Shown here: positions 15,294 to 24,618 of the stretch, piece after piece
Layout: each line of letters starts with the position of its first letter
Position numbering within the stretch: the first letter of the stretch is position 1
Assembly: GCA_944383765.1 (NCBI GenBank)
Contig: CALWQT010000016.1
Span: 1 to 58,942, forward strand
Length of the DNA stretch: 58,942 nt
Direction of reading: 5' to 3'
From: an uncultured Lachnospiraceae bacterium
GTDB lineage: Bacteria > Bacillota > Clostridia > Lachnospirales > Lachnospiraceae
Position numbers and translations under genes: made by a program
Notes under the pieces: generated by a model
Databases searched by the model: none
What the model was told of the DNA's origin: nothing
Seen by the model: the letters and a program-made list of their open reading frames with translations, nothing else

Positions 15294-17434
15294 TGGCCGC
15301 AGAAGAGATTTATACCAATCCGAAAAATTATGTAAATCGAGAATTGAGTTGGCTGGAATTTAATTACCGTGTCCTCAGTGAAGCAAGGGACAAGAGTATT
15401 CCGTTGTTTGAGCGGCTGAAATTCCTGAGTATCACAGCTTCCAATCTGGATGAATTTTTTATGGTCCGGGTAGCCTCGCTGAAGGATATGGTCCATGCGA
15501 AATACAGTAAGCCGGATATTGCCGGTTTAAAGCCGGAACAGCAGTTGGAAAAGATCGGGGAAAAGACCCATGACCTGGTAAGCCTGCAGTATTCCACATA
15601 CAGCCGCTCCCTGCTTCCTGCGCTCAAGCAGCAGGGGCTGGTGATCATGATGAATCACGAAGAACTGAACGATCAGGAAGGCGAGTATGTAGATCGGTAT
15701 TTCCAAAGGGAAGTGTATCCCGTATTAACGCCTATGGCTGTGGATTCTTCCAGACCGTTTCCGCTGATCCGGAACAAAACTCTGAATATCGCAGCATTGG
15801 TACAGAAAAAAGATGGCGACGGGGAACTGGATTTTGCCATGGTGCAGGTTCCGGGAGTATTACCCAGATTTGTGGAAATTCCCGGGGAGAATGGTGAGAG
15901 AAAAGTCATTTTGCTGGAAGAGATCATAGAGCGTAACATCCAGTCTTTGTTCCTGAATTATGATATTGTGACGGCCCATCCGTTCCGTATTATGAGAAAT
16001 GCGGATTTTAATATTGATGAGGAAGAAGCGGAAGACCTGCTGGTGGAGATACAGAAGCAGCTGAAGAAACGTCAGTGGGGCGAAGTGATCCGCCTGGAAA
16101 TTGATGAGAAAGTAGATAAACGGCTCCTGAAAATACTGAAACGGGAATTGAAGCTGGAAAACAATGATATCTTTTTCATCAATGGTCCCCTGGACCTGAC
16201 GTTTCTGATGAAAATGTATGGCCTGAAAGGATTTGACAGTTTAAAGGAGCCAAAATATGAGCCCCAGAGGGTCCCGGCGCTGATGAACGATGATGATATT
16301 TTTACGAATATTCGAAAGGGAGATATTTTCCTGCATCACCCTTATATGACATTTGATCCGGTGGTGGATTTTATTCAGAAAGCATCGAAAGACCCGGATG
16401 TACTGGCAATTAAGCAGACGCTGTACCGTGTCAGCGGAAACTCTCCTATTGTGGCGGCTCTGGCAGCTGCAGCAGACAACGGCAAGCAGGTGTCCGTTCT
16501 GGTAGAACTAAAGGCAAGATTTGACGAAGAGAACAATATCAACTGGGCGAAAATGCTGGAAAAAGCCGGGTGTCATGTTATCTATGGTCTGGTGGGCTTA
16601 AAGACTCATAGTAAGATCACACTGGTCGTACGGAGAGAAGAAGACGGTATCCGCCGGTATGTACATCTGGGAACCGGAAACTATAACGACTCTACAGCGA
16701 AGTTATATACAGACTGTGGTATCATGACCTGCAATCCTGCCATTGGAGAAGATGCTACTGCTGTGTTCAATATGCTTTCCGGATATTCGGAGCCTTTAGG
16801 GTGGAATAAACTGGTGCTGGCTCCCTTGTGGCTGAGAGGAAGACTGCTGAAGATGATCCGCAGGGAAAAAGAATATGCGGAGGCTGGAAAGCCGGCACAT
16901 ATTATAGCCAAAATGAATTCGCTCTGCGATAAAGAAGTGATAGCAGCTCTTTATGAAGCATCCTGTGCAGGCGTCAAGATCGAACTGATCGTCCGGGGAA
17001 TCTGCTGCCTGAAAGCAGGAGTGCCAGGGCTCAGTGAAAATATTTCTGTGCGTTCCATTGTAGGGACGTTCCTGGAGCATAGCCGTATCTTTTATTTTGA
17101 AAGTGGAGGGCGTCCGGAACTATATATGGCCAGCGCTGACTGGATGCCAAGAAACCTGGATAAAAGAGTGGAAATCATGTTCCCGGTGGAAGATGAAAAG
17201 ATCAAGGAGCAAGTGCTCCATATCCTGCAGGTTCAGCTGGAAGATAATAGGAAAGCCCATGTGCTTCAGCCGGACGGTTCTTATGAGAAACCGGATCTGA
17301 GAGGTAAGATGAAGGTATGTTCCCAGGAGCAGTTCTGCCAGGAAGCGGAAGCGGCAGTGAGAGCAGAATTGGCTAAGCAGGAGCCGGAAAACAGAAGGAC
17401 TTTTATTCCGGCAGAGGCTCAGAATTCCAAATAA
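15293..17434 (+). CDS. ppk1: Polyphosphate kinase 1
   Basis: This is a 713-residue protein of normal length. The N-terminal domain begins NRELSWLEFNYRVLSEA and is followed by the head domain (about 115-320). The two catalytic histidines lie in GLKTHSKITLV (about 438) and LEHSRIFYF (about 594), close to His435 and His592 of the E. coli enzyme. The active-site patterns IKQTLYR and RVEIMFPVED are also present. It makes polyphosphate from ATP reversibly. It is translationally coupled to the ppx-like gene, and a terminator follows at 17458. Confidence 0.95.
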   Translation: MAAEEIYTNPKNYVNRELSWLEFNYRVLSEARDKSIPLFERLKFLSITASNLDEFFMVRVASLKDMVHAKYSKPDIAGLKPEQQLEKIGEKTHDLVSLQYSTYSRSLLPALKQQGLVIMMNHEELNDQEGEYVDRYFQREVYPVLTPMAVDSSRPFPLIRNKTLNIAALVQKKDGDGELDFAMVQVPGVLPRFVEIPGENGERKVILLEEIIERNIQSLFLNYDIVTAHPFRIMRNADFNIDEEEAEDLLVEIQKQLKKRQWGEVIRLEIDEKVDKRLLKILKRELKLENNDIFFINGPLDLTFLMKMYGLKGFDSLKEPKYEPQRVPALMNDDDIFTNIRKGDIFLHHPYMTFDPVVDFIQKASKDPDVLAIKQTLYRVSGNSPIVAALAAAADNGKQVSVLVELKARFDEENNINWAKMLEKAGCHVIYGLVGLKTHSKITLVVRREEDGIRRYVHLGTGNYNDSTAKLYTDCGIMTCNPAIGEDATAVFNMLSGYSEPLGWNKLVLAPLWLRGRLLKMIRREKEYAEAGKPAHIIAKMNSLCDKEVIAALYEASCAGVKIELIVRGICCLKAGVPGLSENISVRSIVGTFLEHSRIFYFESGGRPELYMASADWMPRNLDKRVEIMFPVEDEKIKEQVLHILQVQLEDNRKAHVLQPDGSYEKPDLRGKMKVCSQEQFCQEAEAAVRAELAKQEPENRRTFIPAEAQNSK

Positions 17435-17457
17435 GATAAGAGATGAAATTATTACAA

Positions 17458-17503
17458 AAAGAGGAATTTCAGGTGAGGAAGCCTGGAGTTCCTCTTTCTG
17501 TTT
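17458..17503 (+). terminator. Terminator after ppk1
   Basis: AAAGAGGAA (17458-17466) and TTCCTCTTT (17489-17497) form a perfect 9-bp stem. Inner CAGG/CCTG pairs extend the structure, and CTGTTT follows. Confidence 0.7.
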
Positions 17504-17565
17504 CCGGGAACAGATAAGGAGCAGTTATTTTTTAAGAGAAAAGTAAAGTCAACAGGAACAAAATG

Positions 17566-17574
17566 TGCTATACT
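17566..17574 (+). promoter_or_regulatory. Extended -10 promoter of the two-component/ABC operon
   Basis: TGCTATACT matches the extended -10 form (TGn followed by a -10 hexamer). No good -35 lies 17 bp upstream (AAGTCA), as is common for this class. It lies 37 bases before the response regulator start. Confidence 0.5.
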
Positions 17575-17611
17575 CAAATCAAATATATCCAGTCCGAAGG
17601 AGGAGACTCAA

Positions 17612-18313
17612 GTGGAAACGAATATTCTTGTTGTAGATGATGAGAAGGAAATCGCTGAACTGGTGGAAATATATCTGGTAAGTGATGGCTATAAAGTATT
17701 TAAAGCATCAAATGCCCAGGAAGGGTTTGACATATTGGAAAAACAGGACATTCATCTGGTGCTTCTGGATATCATGATGCCGGGGATGGACGGAATGGAG
17801 ATGTGCCGCAAGATCAGGGAGACCAACAATATCCCTATCATTATGCTGAGTGCCAAATCTACAGACCTGGACAAGATCCTGGGACTTGGCACAGGGGCGG
17901 ATGATTATGTGGTGAAGCCTTTCAATCCTCTGGAGCTGACTGCCAGAGTCAAATCCCAGCTGCGCAGATATACCCAGCTGAATCCCAACAGTGGAACAAG
18001 GGAAGCGGAAAAAAATGAAATATCCATTCGTGGTTTGGTGATCAATAAAGATAACCATAAAGTAACTGTGTATGATGAAGAAATCAAGCTGACACCGATT
18101 GAGTTTGATATTCTTTACCTTCTGGCATCAAATCCGGGAAAGGTATTCAGTACGGATGAGATTTTTGAAAAAGTCTGGAATGAGAAGGTTTATGAAGCTA
18201 ATAACACCGTGATGGTACATATCCGGCGTTTGAGGGGCAAGATGAAAGAAGATACCAGACAGAATAAGATCATTACCACAGTCTGGGGGGTAGGATACAA
18301 AATTGAAAAGTAG
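17612..18313 (+). CDS. OmpR-family response regulator
   Basis: This is a 233-residue protein starting at a GTG with GAAGGAGGAG upstream. It has a receiver domain (1-120) with acidic D9-D10, the phospho-acceptor Asp53 (LLDIMMPGMDG), and the conserved Lys in DDYVVKPFNP. A winged-helix DNA-binding domain (about 135-232) includes KLTPIEFDILYLLASNPGKV and HIRRLRGKM. It is close to the VanR type. It is followed with an 11-bp overlap by the sensor kinase and probably controls the downstream membrane protein and ABC genes. Confidence 0.92.
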   Translation: METNILVVDDEKEIAELVEIYLVSDGYKVFKASNAQEGFDILEKQDIHLVLLDIMMPGMDGMEMCRKIRETNNIPIIMLSAKSTDLDKILGLGTGADDYVVKPFNPLELTARVKSQLRRYTQLNPNSGTREAEKNEISIRGLVINKDNHKVTVYDEEIKLTPIEFDILYLLASNPGKVFSTDEIFEKVWNEKVYEANNTVMVHIRRLRGKMKEDTRQNKIITTVWGVGYKIEK

Positions 18314-19439
18314 TACAAGCAGAAAATATCATGCCAGGGTAGTATCCAATATCCTGGTCAGTGCAGTGATCGCCTGTCTGATAGAGGTGTTTCTGGTAGC
18401 AAATCTGTCTATGGTAGCAGATTATGTGCTGAAAGAAGGCAGCGAAAATATGCTGTTTCTTATGATCGCGGAATCTGATGTGGCAGTGGTCCTGGTGTAT
18501 CTTTTGATTGGAATTCTGATTTTTTCTGTATCGTTTCTGCTGCTGCAGGAAAAATCCATCCGTTATATCAGCAGGATATCCGATGCGGTGGAAAATATTT
18601 CCCATGGAGACCTGAATACCACAGTGGAAGTGGTAGGCGATGATGAATTTTCCGGTATGGCGGAGAACCTGAATAAAATGGTGGCGGAGATCCGGGAACT
18701 GATGGATAAAGAGAGGGAGTCAGAACGGACGAAGAATGAGCTGATCACCAATGTGGCCCATGATCTGCGGACGCCCCTTACTTCCATTATCGGGTATATG
18801 GAATTACTGTCTGCAAAATGGGACATGCCGGAAGCGGTCCAGCATAAATATATTGATATCGCATATACGAAGGCGAAACGTCTGGAGAAGCTGATCGTAG
18901 ATTTGTTTGGGTTTACCAAACTGAACTATGGAAAAATCTCCATGAATGTGGGAAAAGTAGATATTGTAAAATTGCTGGGGCAGCTCCTTGAGGAGGCATA
19001 TCCCAGTTTTATGGACAAAAATCTTTCCTATGAGCTTCAGAGCAATGTACCGGCAAAGATCATTATGGCTGATGGGAATCTGCTGGCCCGTTTGTTTGAA
19101 AATCTGATCAACAATGCGATTAAATATGGAGCTGATGGAAAACGGGTCGTAGTGAAAGTGAATGCTGAGGAGGAGATTGTTACGGTATCGGTAATCAATT
19201 ATGGCTATGTGATACCGGCTGAGGAACTTCCTCTGATCTTTAATAAGTTTTACCGGGTGGAACATTCCCGTTCCACGAATACAGGCGGAACAGGGCTGGG
19301 ACTTGCGATTGTCAAGAATATTGTGGATATTCATGGAGGTACTGTTGATGTGAGCAGTGACTCCAATGGAACGGTATTTACCATCCGGCTGCAGGTAAAC
19401 TTTGATGTAAACCGGGAAAATTTTGGAAAGATTGGGTGA
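18303..19439 (+). CDS. Membrane sensor histidine kinase
   Basis: This is a 378-residue protein with a TTG start overlapping the regulator gene by 11 bp. Two membrane helices (about 13-34 and 57-80) enclose a short outside loop, so it may sense within the membrane or through a partner. A HAMP domain (about 81-135) precedes HisKA, with His153 in NVAHDLRTPLTS. The HATPase domain has NLINNAIKYG, a degenerate D-box and GGTGLGLAIVKNIV. This architecture is close to that of VanS-type kinases. It should phosphorylate Asp53 of its partner. Confidence 0.92.
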   Translation: MKSSTSRKYHARVVSNILVSAVIACLIEVFLVANLSMVADYVLKEGSENMLFLMIAESDVAVVLVYLLIGILIFSVSFLLLQEKSIRYISRISDAVENISHGDLNTTVEVVGDDEFSGMAENLNKMVAEIRELMDKERESERTKNELITNVAHDLRTPLTSIIGYMELLSAKWDMPEAVQHKYIDIAYTKAKRLEKLIVDLFGFTKLNYGKISMNVGKVDIVKLLGQLLEEAYPSFMDKNLSYELQSNVPAKIIMADGNLLARLFENLINNAIKYGADGKRVVVKVNAEEEIVTVSVINYGYVIPAEELPLIFNKFYRVEHSRSTNTGGTGLGLAIVKNIVDIHGGTVDVSSDSNGTVFTIRLQVNFDVNRENFGKIG

Positions 19440-21925
19440 ATGAGATGAGATACAGGAAAGGAAAAGGGTGTGGACTGGCAGCGCTGGCCCTGGCCCTTTC
19501 TTTTTTAGGAACTGGGCTGTCAGGAGGCATATGCCAGGCAGCTGAGACGGATACGGCAGGGCAGCAGTTGGCTCTGGGAGGGGAGATGTCCCTGGAAGCG
19601 GAATATGGTTATGATGGCAATGCCAAAAAGGGGAGATTTGCCCCTATGACGATCCGCATGGAAAATCATGGGAGGGAAGATTTTCAGGGTGATCTGCATA
19701 TTTCCACCATGGAAGCGGATTATACCATATATTCGTATGAATATCCGGTCGTTGTGGAAGCGGATGCGGGATTGGAAAAAGAAATCTGCATTCCCCTGGG
19801 AATGGGATCTGATCAGGTATATGTGTCATTAGTAGACGAGAATGGGAAAAAAATCAATCAGAAAAGAGTGAAGATTGAGAACAGCCAGGATACGGCTGAA
19901 GTGTTTGTAGGCCTGTTAAGTGACCAGCCTGCTGAACTGGATTATCTGAATGGAGTGGGAATCAGCTATGGGGCTTTGAAGACCAGGGCCTTTTCCATTG
20001 CCACGGAGGATTTTCCTTATGATTCTTTAGGGCTGGATATGCTGGATGTGCTGGTAGTCAATGATTACCGGCTCAGGGATCTGTCGGAAGACCAGACAAG
20101 AGCCATTATGGAATGGGTGGAAGCAGGAGGGGTCATGATCCTGGGAACGGGAGAACGGGTAGATGATACCCTGGGCCGTTTTGCACCTGAACTTCTGGAC
20201 GATTCTTATGATAATCCGGTGAAGAGGAAGATATGTCCTTCCGGTGATGGGGAGGAATCTTCCGAGATGGCAAAGATTGAGGTGGAAGTTCCCTGCGTCA
20301 GGGTATTGCTGCATGGAGGAACGGTGTTGATGTCAGATTCCGGCTATCCTCTGGTATCGGCAGCTTCCAGGGGAAAAGGAACCGTGGCGGTTACAGCTTA
20401 TGACCTGGGGGATATCCGGGAGTATGGGCTGAATGATGTGGGATTTGTAGATCGGTTGTTTTCTGAGATACTGGGTGAGGAAAAACTTTCTGAATTATCA
20501 TCCTATATATACGGGAGTACAGGGGAAGAATATTGGGCAGTGCAAAGCGCCATCAATACCGGAAATGTGGAGAAACTTCCTGATGTAAAATTGTATCTGG
20601 TAGTGATCGTTTTTTATATTGCGCTGGTAGGACCGGGATTATATTTGTTCCTGAAGAAGAAAGGAATGAGGTCCCATTACGGAATCTGTGTCACAGTTCT
20701 TTCTGTTTTATTTGCCATGATCATTTATATGATGGGTATAAAAACAAGATTCCGGGATACCTTTCTCACTTATGCCACAGTGGAAGATATCACCTCTGAT
20801 GTGGTCACAGAGACCAGTTATGTGAATGCAAGAAATCCATACAGCAGGCCATATACGGTCCGTTTGGATTCTGCATATTCTGTCCTGCCTGTCACAAGGA
20901 ACAATTATTACTATTATGAACAGAACACGGTGAAATTTACCGGTGAAGAAGAAAGCCAGACATCTGTTTTTTACGGAAGTGATGGTACGGATGTCACGGT
21001 GAGAGATGCATCTGCATTCGATTCCAGGTATTTTAAGCTGACTCGTCAAGAAGAGAATAGTAATGGTGTGGGAATATCCGGCAGTATCCGTTATTTGGAC
21101 GGTAAGGTAAGCGGGACACTGACGAATGATTTTTCTTTTGGTCTGGAAAATGTAGCCGTATTGCTTTATGGCCGTCTGGTTATCGTGGGAGATATGGAAG
21201 CGGGAGAAACGGTTGATCTGGCGGAAAGGGAGAGCCTGAGTGCGCCTGTGGGGAACGCAGGAAGTGTGGCATCACGGATTACCGGGTTAGCCGATTATGA
21301 AAAAGCGGATATCAATAATAAACAGTACATGCAGACACTGGAAAGGAATAATCTGTTATCATTCTATATTCAGAATAATCTTCAGGGTTACCGGGCAGAA
21401 GCCCAGGTGATAGCATTTGGAAGCGGTGAAGAGAAAAATCAGAGATTCCGGGAAACCGGGTTTGAATCTTATGGCCTGACTATGCTCACCTCTTCTCTGG
21501 AAGTAAATTCTTCGGAGGGAAGAACCAGGTACCGGTCAGGATTATTGCGCAGAGCTTCTGTTTTCCAGGGAGGATATGATCCGATAGGCAATCAGGCCTA
21601 TACCCAGGACCCGGTGACGCTGGAGTATTATCTTGGCAGTGACCTGGAAATCAGCAAGGTTGAATTTTGCGGAATTGATTCCAGTTTTGAACCAAAGGGA
21701 AATACTGGAGGGCCGTCGGCTTTCACTGGATCCATATACCTTTATAACCGTTCTACGGGGACTTTTGATCAGATAGAGGACGGAAAGTTTGTATTTAAGA
21801 AGGAGGAACTGAAGCCGTATCTGTCGGAGGATAATGTACTTACTGTGAAATATGTAAGTACGAATTCAGATAGTTATGGGTGGGCAGTGCTTCCCATGCC
21901 TATGGTGACAGGGAGGGAGATATAA
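19436..21925 (+). CDS. Large exported membrane protein linked to an ABC transporter
   Basis: This is a protein of up to 829 residues. The GTG at 19436 overlaps the kinase stop; an ATG at 19445 is an alternative with GGTGA just upstream. A signal peptide (about 7-36, ending GGICQAAE) leads to an extracytoplasmic domain with a Rossmann-like segment (LDMLDVLVVNDYRL, GGVMILGTGE) of the kind seen in glutamine-amidotransferase-like membrane proteins. Two membrane helices (about 385-405 and 415-438) separate it from a second beta-rich outer domain. I know no fixed function. Tight coupling (TAATG) to the ABC genes suggests it is the transporter's outside partner. Confidence 0.7.
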   Translation: MNEMRYRKGKGCGLAALALALSFLGTGLSGGICQAAETDTAGQQLALGGEMSLEAEYGYDGNAKKGRFAPMTIRMENHGREDFQGDLHISTMEADYTIYSYEYPVVVEADAGLEKEICIPLGMGSDQVYVSLVDENGKKINQKRVKIENSQDTAEVFVGLLSDQPAELDYLNGVGISYGALKTRAFSIATEDFPYDSLGLDMLDVLVVNDYRLRDLSEDQTRAIMEWVEAGGVMILGTGERVDDTLGRFAPELLDDSYDNPVKRKICPSGDGEESSEMAKIEVEVPCVRVLLHGGTVLMSDSGYPLVSAASRGKGTVAVTAYDLGDIREYGLNDVGFVDRLFSEILGEEKLSELSSYIYGSTGEEYWAVQSAINTGNVEKLPDVKLYLVVIVFYIALVGPGLYLFLKKKGMRSHYGICVTVLSVLFAMIIYMMGIKTRFRDTFLTYATVEDITSDVVTETSYVNARNPYSRPYTVRLDSAYSVLPVTRNNYYYYEQNTVKFTGEEESQTSVFYGSDGTDVTVRDASAFDSRYFKLTRQEENSNGVGISGSIRYLDGKVSGTLTNDFSFGLENVAVLLYGRLVIVGDMEAGETVDLAERESLSAPVGNAGSVASRITGLADYEKADINNKQYMQTLERNNLLSFYIQNNLQGYRAEAQVIAFGSGEEKNQRFRETGFESYGLTMLTSSLEVNSSEGRTRYRSGLLRRASVFQGGYDPIGNQAYTQDPVTLEYYLGSDLEISKVEFCGIDSSFEPKGNTGGPSAFTGSIYLYNRSTGTFDQIEDGKFVFKKEELKPYLSEDNVLTVKYVSTNSDSYGWAVLPMPMVTGREI

Positions 21926-22884
21926 TGCTGCAGATTCAAGGATTAAAGAAAAGATATGGAAATTTTCAGGTTTTGGATGGGCTGGATATGGCGGTTCCGG
22001 AAGGATCCCTTTATGGTTTTGTTGGCCCAAATGGGGCGGGAAAAACCACGACCATTAAGATTATAGTAGGACTTTTGAAGGCAGATGAAGGAATTATAAA
22101 ATTTTCCGAGCAGGTAGCTGACCATGGAAACTGGCAGGAACATGTGGGATATGTACCGGATTTTTTCGGAGTATATGATAATCTGAAAGTAACGGAATAT
22201 ATGGAATTTTTTGCTGCCTGCTATGATATGGAGGGGCTGAAGGCAAGAAAAAGGATCATGGCGTTGCTGGAACAAATGGGACTTGAGGATAAAAAAGATT
22301 TTTATGTAGATGGGTTGTCCAAGGGAATCCAGCAAAGACTCTGCCTTGCAAGGGCGCTGATCCATGATCCGGAGGTACTGATTTTAGATGAGCCTACAGC
22401 AGGGCTTGACCCGAGAACAAGATTTGAATTTAAAGAAATACTGAAAGAATTGAAGGACCAGGGAAAGACCATTGTGATCAGTTCCCATATCCTGTCGGAA
22501 CTGGCAGAACTGTGTACCGATGTGGGTATCATTGACCAGGGAAAGATGGCGCTCACCGGAAGTATTGATGAAATCCTGTCTCAGGTAAACAGTTCCAATC
22601 CCATTGTGATCACACTGCTGGGGGAAGGAAGAGAACTTGCCCTTAATATCCTGAAGAGCCACCCTTATGTGCACACGATTACGGTAAAGGGACAGGAAAT
22701 CATAGTCCGTTTTACCGGAGATAAGCAGGACGAGGCAGTTCTCCTTCAGCAGCTGGTGGATGCCGGTATTCTGATCACCAGCTTTACCAGAGAGCAGGGC
22801 AGCCTGGAATCTTTGTTTATGCAGATTACGGGAAAAGAGGAGGAAAGGACGGTGCTGAAGTATGAAAATGAATCCGGTTTATAA
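21925..22884 (+). CDS. ABC transporter ATP-binding protein
   Basis: This is a 319-residue protein. The ATG at 21925 overlaps the preceding stop, with GGGAGGGAG upstream. Walker A is GPNGAGKTT (about 37), the signature is LSKGIQQRLCLARAL (about 133), and Walker B is VLILDEPTAGLD (about 152), with the switch His in SSHILSEL. The extra C-terminal part (about 220-319) is typical of ABC-2 type exporter ATPases of the NatA/CcmA kind. It pairs with the permease that overlaps its end by 23 bp. Confidence 0.92.
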   Translation: MLQIQGLKKRYGNFQVLDGLDMAVPEGSLYGFVGPNGAGKTTTIKIIVGLLKADEGIIKFSEQVADHGNWQEHVGYVPDFFGVYDNLKVTEYMEFFAACYDMEGLKARKRIMALLEQMGLEDKKDFYVDGLSKGIQQRLCLARALIHDPEVLILDEPTAGLDPRTRFEFKEILKELKDQGKTIVISSHILSELAELCTDVGIIDQGKMALTGSIDEILSQVNSSNPIVITLLGEGRELALNILKSHPYVHTITVKGQEIIVRFTGDKQDEAVLLQQLVDAGILITSFTREQGSLESLFMQITGKEEERTVLKYENESGL

Positions 22885-23761
22885 AAGGGAGATGATGGTC
22901 AGCGCCAGAAGCCTCAGAATGTCTCTGATCATAACCGTATTTAACAGTATACTGGCGGTGGTAGCGTTATTGAATATGTATTCCAATGTGGTCCAGGTGC
23001 GGATCACGGCAGACGTTCAGTATGGAAGCTTTCTGGACCTGTATGAGTTTGTGGCATGTGTGGAATTTATTATGCTGATGTTTATTATGCCTGCCATAAC
23101 TTCTGGAACTATAAGCGGAGAACGGGAAAGACAGACACTGGACCTGATGCTGACGACTAAGATGAAGTCATGGGAGATTGTGACCGGAAAGCTGGCTGCT
23201 GCATTTGTGACCATGTTCCTGGTAGTGATTTCCAGTTTCCCGGTAATTGCCATGGTATTTGTGTATGGAGGGATCACCTGGGGAAATGTAGCCCAGATGA
23301 TGGCCTGTTATGTGGTATCTGCATTGTTTGCGGGCAGCCTGGGAATCTGCTGCTCTTCTCTGTTTAAACGTTCCACAGTGGCAACGGTAGCGGCTTATGC
23401 GGTACTTGCCCTGACTGTGGCGGGGACTTTTGCAGTCAATATGTTTTCCTATTCCATGGCAAGAATGGATCTGAATACAGCGGCTTATGTCATGGGGAAT
23501 ATGGGGGGAGTAACGGTTAATTCTGGAGGTTTCCTGTATACGCTTCTGGTAAATCCGGCCGTGACGTTTCTGGTGATCCTGCAGAAAAATGCCCCTGCCA
23601 GCACAACCGGGATTCTTCAGTCTTATGGCAGCCGGGAACCGGGGCTGGTAATGAATCATTGGGTCCTGGTAAGCATGGCAGTACAGCTGGCGCTGTCAGC
23701 CTTGTTTTTCCTGATTGCAGTGAAAACCGTGAGAAAGAAAGGAATTGGACGGAATGCTTAA
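22862..23761 (+). CDS. ABC-2 type transporter permease
   Basis: This is a 299-residue protein with six predicted membrane segments. The cytoplasmic motif [18 protein letters not shown] (about 82-100) is diagnostic of the ABC-2 / NatB-like permease family. It overlaps the ATPase gene by 23 bp and the nfo gene by 8 bp. The substrate is unknown. The neighbouring two-component pair and large outer protein suggest a regulated exporter of envelope material or a stress-related compound. Confidence 0.88.
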   Translation: MKMNPVYKREMMVSARSLRMSLIITVFNSILAVVALLNMYSNVVQVRITADVQYGSFLDLYEFVACVEFIMLMFIMPAITSGTISGERERQTLDLMLTTKMKSWEIVTGKLAAAFVTMFLVVISSFPVIAMVFVYGGITWGNVAQMMACYVVSALFAGSLGICCSSLFKRSTVATVAAYAVLALTVAGTFAVNMFSYSMARMDLNTAAYVMGNMGGVTVNSGGFLYTLLVNPAVTFLVILQKNAPASTTGILQSYGSREPGLVMNHWVLVSMAVQLALSALFFLIAVKTVRKKGIGRNA

Positions 23762-24593
23762 GATAGGGTGTCATTTATCATCATCAAAAGGCTTTCTGGC
23801 TATGGCCAGGACAGCGGAGAAGATCAATGCCAATACGTTTCAGTTTTTTACCAGAAATCCCAGAGGTGGGAAAGCAAAGGCGCTGGACCAGGAAGATATC
23901 CGGGCTTACTTAAAAGAAGCAGAACGGTTGGGAATCGAGAAAATCGTTGCCCATGCTCCCTATACCCTGAATGCCTGCGGAGCAGAAGGCCGTGTAAGGG
24001 AATTTGCGCTGGAAACTATGGAAGATGATCTGAAACGTCTGGAATATTTGCCGGGAACCTATTACAATTTTCATCCAGGAAGTCATGTGGGGCAGGGAAC
24101 CGAAGAGGGGATCAGACTGATCGCAGATACGCTTAATCAGGTTCTGAAGCCGGATCAGAGCACGATAGTGCTGCTGGAAACCATGGCAGGGAAGGGAAGC
24201 GAAGTGGGAGGAAGGTTTGAAGAACTGAGAGAAATCCTGGACCGGGTAGAATTGAACCGTCATATGGGGGTATGCTTAGATACCTGTCATGTCTGGGACG
24301 GAGGGTATGACATTGTGGGACATCTGGATCAGGTATTGGAGGAGTTTGACCGGATTATCGGACTGGACAGGTTGAAAGCCATCCATCTGAATGACAGTCA
24401 GAATCCATTGGGAGCCAGAAAAGACCGCCATGCCAGAATCGGAGAGGGATACATTGGGGCGGAGGCACTTTTGCAGGTGGTGAATCACCCGGCATTGAAA
24501 CATTTGCCTTTTGAATTAGAGACCCCGAATGAGCTGGAAGGTTATGGGGAAGAGATCAGATTTTTCAGAGAAAGGGAGCAGGAGTCGGCTTAA
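23754..24593 (+). CDS. nfo: Endonuclease IV (AP endonuclease)
   Basis: This is a 279-residue protein; the ATG at 23754 gives the usual N-terminus ([14 protein letters not shown]). The trinuclear zinc ligands are all visible: H in VAHAPY, H in NFHPGSH, E in [10 protein letters not shown] and H in [12 protein letters not shown] in [10 protein letters not shown] in [10 protein letters not shown] and E in FELETPNE. It cuts DNA 5' of abasic sites in base-excision repair. It overlaps the ABC permease gene but is probably a separate functional unit. Confidence 0.95.
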   Translation: MLKIGCHLSSSKGFLAMARTAEKINANTFQFFTRNPRGGKAKALDQEDIRAYLKEAERLGIEKIVAHAPYTLNACGAEGRVREFALETMEDDLKRLEYLPGTYYNFHPGSHVGQGTEEGIRLIADTLNQVLKPDQSTIVLLETMAGKGSEVGGRFEELREILDRVELNRHMGVCLDTCHVWDGGYDIVGHLDQVLEEFDRIIGLDRLKAIHLNDSQNPLGARKDRHARIGEGYIGAEALLQVVNHPALKHLPFELETPNELEGYGEEIRFFREREQESA

Positions 24594-24606
24594 AGCCGGC
24601 TCCTGT
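24579..24606. terminator. Hairpin between convergent nfo and feoB
   Basis: CAGGAGTCGGCT (24579-24590) pairs with AGCCGGCTCCTG (24594-24605) with one G-T. It overlaps the nfo stop codon. The T-run is weak (TTCTAT). It lies between the two converging genes and could serve both. Confidence 0.55.
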
Positions 24607-24618
24607 TCTATATGACAA